Source: Actinomycetes bacterium (GTDB taxonomy: Bacteria > Actinomycetota > Acidimicrobiia > Acidimicrobiales > Bog-793). From it: a DNA stretch of 8,618 nt. The notes below the pieces were generated by a model, which made no database searches, was not told where the DNA came from, and was given only the letters and a program-made list of their open reading frames with translations. The position numbers were made by a program, and so were the translations under genes. The stretch lies in NCBI GenBank assembly GCA_021823365.1, contig JAKAOD010000106.1, positions 1-8,618 of the forward strand. The letters run 5' to 3'. Numbering within the stretch: position 1 is the stretch's first letter; each line of letters opens with the position of its first letter. Below, piece after piece: positions 6,101 through 8,618 of the stretch.

Positions 6101-6803
6101 CGTAGAACGGGTTCACCGACTCCCGCCCCTGGAAGTAGACGTCGGGGTTCTGCGCGGTGCCGCGGATGAACCCGCGCTCGGGGGCGAGCGCGCGGCCCCG
6201 ATGCTCGCGGACGAGCGCCGAGGGGACGAGGTCGCAGAGGTCTTCGTCTTCGAGGAGCTCGACGGTGTTCAGCTCGTGTGACGTGCGGAACCCGTCGAAG
6301 AAGTGCACGAACGGCACGCGCGTCCGGAGCGTCGAGGCGTGCGCCACCAGAGCGAGGTCGTGCGCCTCTTGGACCGACGCCGAAGCGAGCATCCCGACGC
6401 CGGTCTGCCGCACCGCCATGACGTCGGAGTGGTCGCCGAAGATGGACAGCCCCTGGGCCGCGACCGATCGCGCGGCCACGTGCAGCACTGCGGGCGTGAG
6501 CTCGCCGGCGATCTTGTAGAGGTTCGGGATCATGAGGAGGAGGCCCTGGGAAGCGGTGAAGGTCGTGGCGAGCGCCCCGCTCTGCAATGCGCCGTGGAGC
6601 GCACCCGCGGCGCCGCCCTCGCTCTGCATCTCGAGCACCGTCGGCACGGTCCCCCAGACGTTCGGCCGGCCGGCCGCCGACCACTCGTCGGCGCGCTCGG
6701 CCATCGGCGAGGAGGGGGTGATCGGGTAGATGCAGCAGACCTCGCTCAGCCTGTAGGCGACCGACACCACGGCGTCGTTCCCATCGACGGTCGCCCGGAT
6801 CAT
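3195..6803 (-). CDS. nifJ: Pyruvate:ferredoxin (flavodoxin) oxidoreductase, single-chain
   Basis: A complete 1202-residue single-chain PFOR that interconverts pyruvate + CoA and acetyl-CoA + CO2 with low-potential electrons, in the cytosol. Residue order follows the family. YPITPSS (26-32), Glu62 and Arg112 lie in the substrate/TPP domain. The gamma domain starts near GTYGALFFGLGSDGT (421). Two ferredoxin-type clusters have Cys693/696/699/703 and Cys749/752/755/759. The proximal cluster has Cys830, 833, 858 and 1089, spaced as in the Desulfovibrio africanus enzyme. The TPP motif runs from GDG (980-982) to NTGGQ (1014-1018). No cysteine follows 1089, so the disulfide-bearing C-terminal extension of the oxygen-stable D. 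africanus enzyme is not evident. The ATG overlaps the upstream TGA (ATGA) and has GGAGGTGA before it. The frame stays open to 7175, but that extension lies inside the upstream gene. An unusual short SAVP repeat follows Cys759. All cofactor ligands are present, so it should be functional. Confidence 0.97.
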   Translation of the reverse strand: MIRATVDGNDAVVSVAYRLSEVCCIYPITPSSPMAERADEWSAAGRPNVWGTVPTVLEMQSEGGAAGALHGALQSGALATTFTASQGLLLMIPNLYKIAGELTPAVLHVAARSVAAQGLSIFGDHSDVMAVRQTGVGMLASASVQEAHDLALVAHASTLRTRVPFVHFFDGFRTSHELNTVELLEDEDLCDLVPSALVREHRGRALAPERGFIRGTAQNPDVYFQGRESVNPFYAAVPPTVEEMMARLAKRSGRRYHLVDYFGDPDAERVIVVMGSAGETVRETVRVLVARGTRVGVVQVRLYRPFPADALVASMPPSVRAVAVLDRTKEPGSLGEPLYLDVVAALAEAEKTGTSRRPQSPNVIGGRYGLSSKELTPGMVAGVLHELAQREPRRRITVGIVDDVTNTSVEPDVSVDVEPVGTYGALFFGLGSDGTVGASKSTIKILGDEGFYAQGYFVYDSKKSGSKTVSHLRYGREPIHAPYLLRRADFVGCHQFALLDDHEVLAAAADTGTLLLNCALGPDEVWDALSRPAQEQITAKHLALYVIDASGIAREVGLPGRVNTVLQSAFFVLSGVIPKEQAVDRIKASLTKTYAKRGPEVVARNLAAVDRALLALHAVDTQRAVTSARLPAPAVPASAPEFVRRVTAAMLEGRGDELPVSAMPVDGTYPSGTAAFEKRNISDLVADWDPGACIQCGHCSFVCPHSVIRSKLYEEQELAGAPEGFRSAPLNAVGLPGRRFTLQVYAEDCTGCGLCVEACPIAVPSAVPSAPGQSPRKAIDLVERGPIVGQARVHVGFFECLPVSDRARVDFGTVRGTQFLTPLFEFSGACEGCGETPYLKVLSQLFGDRMVVANATGCSSIYGGNLPTTPWTVDGSGRGPAWSNSLFEDNAEFGLGMRLAIDRQTEIARSRLEELRHEVGEELAAAILDAPQLRESEFAAQRARVSELRARLEHVRDDAADDLRSVVDFLVRRSVWIIGGDGWAYDIGAAGLDHVLASGRNVNILVLDTEVYSNTGGQMSKATPLGAVARFAAAGKDVPKKDLALQAVAYGSVYVARVAMGADPQQTLRALRDAEAYDGPSLVLAYSHCIEHGIEMRDGLAQQYRAVASGYWPLMRYDPVVRASGGSPFLLDSPRPRIPLSAYTERETRYQALARAHPDEAARLHRLAEEAVTQRWDVYEEIATHGARQFAADARKVGTAKL
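4494..4529 (-). repeat. Tandem 12-bp repeat inside the PFOR ferredoxin domain
   Basis: On the plus strand AGCGCTCGGGAC occurs twice in perfect tandem (4494-4505 and 4506-4517), followed by a degenerate third unit, GGCGATCGGGCA. It encodes the Ala/Val/Pro/Ser-rich segment IAVPSAVPSAPG (residues 761-772), directly after the last ligand of the second ferredoxin cluster. The reading frame is kept. Confidence 0.8.
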
Positions 6804-8434
6804 GGCGTCACCTCCACCATCTCGATCGCGTGGACCGGGCACTGGTCGAAGCAGACGCCGCACCCGGTGCAGCGGTCCTCGTCGATTCGATACCGCAGCC
6901 CCGGTCCGAGCTTCACCACCGCCCCCTCCGGGCAGGCGCCCAGGCAGCCGTCGCACTCGAAGCAGTTCCCGCACGACAAGCAGCGAGCCGCCTCGAAGAC
7001 TGCTTCGAGCGGACCGAGCCCTCCCTTCACCTCCGTGAACCCCTCGACGCGCCGTGCAGCGGGGACGACGGGCTCTGCACGGCGCGCCGCGTCGCCGAAG
7101 TACCACAGGTGGAGCCCCTCGAACGTCGCGACGGCGTGCTTCGAGCCGGCCGCCGGTCCCGCGGTGCGCAGCCATGCGTCGATGTGGCGCGCAGCCTTCT
7201 TCCCGTGACCGACCCCGACGGTGACCGTGCGGTCGCTGGGCACCATGTCCCCGCCTGCGAACACCCCCGCGCAGCCCGTCTCGAGCGTCGCCGACACCTT
7301 CACCGTCCCGTCGGGCTCGAACTCGACCCCGGGGACCTGCCGGAGGAAGCCCGTCTCTGCGTCCTGGCCGAGCGCGAGGATCACCGTGTCGGCAGCGAGC
7401 GCCTCGAACCGGCCCGTCGGGCGCGGGAACCCCGATTCGTCGAGCTCCATCACCTCGACCTGGAGGTCGGGCGCGTCGAACGCACTGATGGTGCGGAGCC
7501 AGTGCATCGTGACACCCTCTTGCTCGGCCTCCTCGGCCTCCTCTTCGTGCGCGGGCATCTGGGCGCGGGTGCGCCGGTAGACGACGAGCGCCTCGTCAGC
7601 CCCCAGGCGGCGGGCGACGCGCGCCGCGTCCATCGCGGTGTTGCCGCCCCCGTAGACCGCGACGCGCCGGCCGATGGCCGGCCGCTCACCCGCGGCGACG
7701 CGCCCGAGCAGCGAGAGCGCGTCGAGAATGCGGCCGGCGTCGCGCGCGGGGATGTCGACGTGCCTGGCGAGTTGTGCCCCCACCGCCACGAACACCGCGT
7801 CGAAGCCGCCCTCCTGGCGCTCGGCGAGGAGGTCTTCGACGTGGTGACCGCTGAGCATGCGCACCCCGGTCTCTTCGATGCGCGCGATCTCTGCGTCGAG
7901 GACGCCGCGCGGAAGCCGGTACTGAGGGATGCCGTAGCGCATCATCCCTCCGGGGCGGCTGCCGGCGTCGCGGACCTCGACCTCGTGGCCGAGCCGCCTC
8001 AGGTGGTAGGCGGCCGAGAGCCCGCTCGGGCCGCTGCCGATCACGAGCACCTTCTTCCCGGTCGGGGGGGCAGGGGGGTCCGGCCGCCAACCCGACTCGA
8101 GGGCCCGGTCGCCGAGGAAGCGTTCGACGGCGTGAATCGAGACGGCCTCGTCCAACTGTGCCCGGTTGCAGTCGTCCTCGCAGGGGTGGTAGCAGACTCG
8201 CCCGTGCACGGCAGGGAGCGGGTTGTCCCGGACCAGCCTTCGCCACGCGCGCTCGGCGTCGCCGGCCCGGACGTCGGCCAGCCAGCCCTGGACGTCCTCT
8301 CCCGCCGGGCACGCCGCGTTGCACGGTGGGAGGAGGTCGACGTAGACGGGAAGCCGGGTGCGCAGCGGCCCCGCGGTCGCCCGGTCGTGGGCGAGGTCCG
8401 GAAGGGGCGTGAGATCGGGCACCGGCCCGCTCAA
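6800..8434 (-). CDS. GltD-like NAD(P)H oxidoreductase with C-terminal 4Fe-4S clusters
   Basis: A 544-residue flavoprotein related to the small subunit of glutamate synthase and to NfnB/SfrB-type oxidoreductases. Residues about 30-110 form an N-terminal Fe-S helical domain with Cys38/42 and Cys81/85/89. FAD binding is marked by VIGSGPSG (131-138) and AGVFAGGD (389-396). NAD(P) binding is marked by VYGGGNTAMDAARVARRLGA (260-279) followed by VVYRRTR; the arginines suggest NADPH. The C terminus adds a linker with LHLWYFGD and two cysteine groups: Cys485, 488, 491, 494, 497 and 501, then a classical CxxCxxCxxxCP set at 522/525/528/532. No glutamate synthase large subunit is present, so glutamate synthesis is unlikely. 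Lying between PEP synthase and PFOR, it most likely passes electrons between NADPH and ferredoxin or PFOR. The start is TTG at 8434, overlapping the upstream TGA (TTGA) but without a strong ribosome site; GTG at 8422 is the alternative. The end overlaps the PFOR ATG. Confidence 0.9.
   Translation of the reverse strand: MSGPVPDLTPLPDLAHDRATAGPLRTRLPVYVDLLPPCNAACPAGEDVQGWLADVRAGDAERAWRRLVRDNPLPAVHGRVCYHPCEDDCNRAQLDEAVSIHAVERFLGDRALESGWRPDPPAPPTGKKVLVIGSGPSGLSAAYHLRRLGHEVEVRDAGSRPGGMMRYGIPQYRLPRGVLDAEIARIEETGVRMLSGHHVEDLLAERQEGGFDAVFVAVGAQLARHVDIPARDAGRILDALSLLGRVAAGERPAIGRRVAVYGGGNTAMDAARVARRLGADEALVVYRRTRAQMPAHEEEAEEAEQEGVTMHWLRTISAFDAPDLQVEVMELDESGFPRPTGRFEALAADTVILALGQDAETGFLRQVPGVEFEPDGTVKVSATLETGCAGVFAGGDMVPSDRTVTVGVGHGKKAARHIDAWLRTAGPAAGSKHAVATFEGLHLWYFGDAARRAEPVVPAARRVEGFTEVKGGLGPLEAVFEAARCLSCGNCFECDGCLGACPEGAVVKLGPGLRYRIDEDRCTGCGVCFDQCPVHAIEMVEVTP
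6808..6815 (-). promoter_or_regulatory. Ribosome binding site that fixes the PFOR start
   Basis: GGAGGTGA on the minus strand lies 4 nt before the ATG at 6803, within the last codons of the upstream oxidoreductase gene. Together with the ATGA overlap and the conserved N terminus MIRATVDGNDAVVSVAYRLS it rules out the longer open frame that reaches 7175. Confidence 0.85.
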
Positions 8435-8618
8435 GGCTGGCCCGACCGCTCTGCGAGACGGCGCTCGACGTCGAGCACGAGCTGGGTCGTCTTCACCACG
8501 GTGTCGGGGTTCAGGCTCACCGAGTCGATGCCGAGCGTGACGAGGTACTCGGCGAAGTCGGGGTAGTCCGAGGGCGCCTGGCCGCAGATCCCCGAGTGGA
8601 TCCCGTTGCGCCAGATCG
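8431..8618 (-). CDS. ppsA: Phosphoenolpyruvate synthase, C-terminal end (partial)
   Basis: The last 61 codons of a gene that runs in from beyond the right edge. The fragment contains HSGICGQAPSDYPDFAEYLV and GIDSVSLNPDTVVKTT, the signature C-terminal end of the PEP/pyruvate-binding domain of PEP synthase (pyruvate, water dikinase). The cysteine in GICGQ corresponds to the conserved catalytic cysteine of the PPDK/PPS family. The LNPDTV segment followed by a short tail is typical of PpsA rather than of pyruvate phosphate dikinase, although 61 residues leave some doubt. The family converts pyruvate + ATP to PEP + AMP + phosphate, reversibly in some organisms. Its TGA at 8431-8433 overlaps the TTG start of the oxidoreductase, so the two are translated from one message. 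The ATP-binding and phosphohistidine domains lie outside the window. Confidence 0.88.
   Translation of the reverse strand, partial: IWRNGIHSGICGQAPSDYPDFAEYLVTLGIDSVSLNPDTVVKTTQLVLDVERRLAERSGQP

Noticed and set aside
3237..6281. Open frame of 1014 codons on the plus strand opposite PFOR
   Set aside because: It is antisense to an enzyme whose whole length and cofactor ligands are clear. The frame is open only because GC-biased third positions remove stops, and its translation is low-complexity, rich in Arg, Val, Asp and Gly without domains.
4300..6684. Second long minus-strand frame (794 codons) inside the PFOR gene
   Set aside because: It is out of frame with PFOR, and its product is an Arg/Ala/Gly/Pro-rich composition typical of frame-shifted GC-rich DNA.
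6804..7175. A longer PFOR with 124 extra N-terminal residues
   Set aside because: The extension lies fully inside the oxidoreductase gene in another frame. The conserved PFOR N terminus begins at 6803, with a strong GGAGGTGA site in front.
6800..8434. Glutamate synthase small subunit (gltD) as the literal function
   Set aside because: No large-subunit gene is adjacent, the protein has extra C-terminal Fe-S motifs, and its neighbours are PEP synthase and PFOR.
6830..8566. Open frame of 578 codons on the plus strand opposite the GltD-like gene
   Set aside because: Same codon-bias shadow. The minus-strand product carries FAD, NAD(P) and Fe-S motifs in order, while the plus-strand one carries none.
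1..8618. Mobile element, phage, toxin-antitoxin or defence system
   Set aside because: No transposase, integrase, terminal repeats, toxin fold or nuclease/helicase motifs were seen. The genes look like ordinary chromosomal metabolism and small accessory proteins with uniform base composition.

Overview
This is high-GC DNA with dense genes and very strong GC bias at third codon positions, which leaves long spurious open frames opposite the real genes. DUF1918 and DUF2267/BON-type proteins, GTG and TTG starts and strong GGAGG-type ribosome sites together suggest an actinomycete (phylum Actinomycetota). The presence of pyruvate:ferredoxin oxidoreductase points to a less conventional, possibly deep-branching lineage such as Acidimicrobiia or a relative, rather than Streptomyces or Mycobacterium. 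That placement is inference; no rRNA gene is present. I saw no tRNA, CRISPR array, insertion sequence or phage gene.

Layout. Bases 1-66 may hold the last codons of an upstream plus-strand gene. Bases 110-1606 hold two plus-strand genes 39 nt apart: a nicotinamidase-like isochorismatase-family hydrolase, and a membrane-anchored BON + DUF2267 protein ending in a seven-fold Glu-Asn-Gly repeat. A minus-strand gene of unknown function (1625-2113) converges on them. An intergenic stretch of about 250 bp, rich in palindromes and hairpins, separates it from a divergent small DUF1918 gene (2370-2561). That gene in turn converges on a minus-strand two-CBS-domain gene (2681-3103).

The rest of the window (3195-8618) is one minus-strand operon of central carbon metabolism, transcribed right to left. 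It starts with the 3' end of phosphoenolpyruvate synthase, followed by a GltD-like NAD(P)H oxidoreductase carrying extra iron-sulfur clusters, then a complete 1202-residue pyruvate:ferredoxin (flavodoxin) oxidoreductase. Both junctions are 4-nt stop/start overlaps (TTGA and ATGA), so translation is probably coupled. The CBS gene lies 91 nt downstream on the same strand and could be a last member or a separate unit.

How the operon may work: the GltD-like protein would exchange electrons between NAD(P)H and a low-potential carrier, PFOR would interconvert acetyl-CoA + CO2 and pyruvate, and PEP synthase would interconvert pyruvate and PEP. Run reductively, this makes PEP from acetyl-CoA. Run oxidatively, it takes PEP to acetyl-CoA and reduced pyridine nucleotide. 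The sequence does not decide the direction. This three-gene module is the most interesting element in the window. I found no sign of a defence or mobile system.
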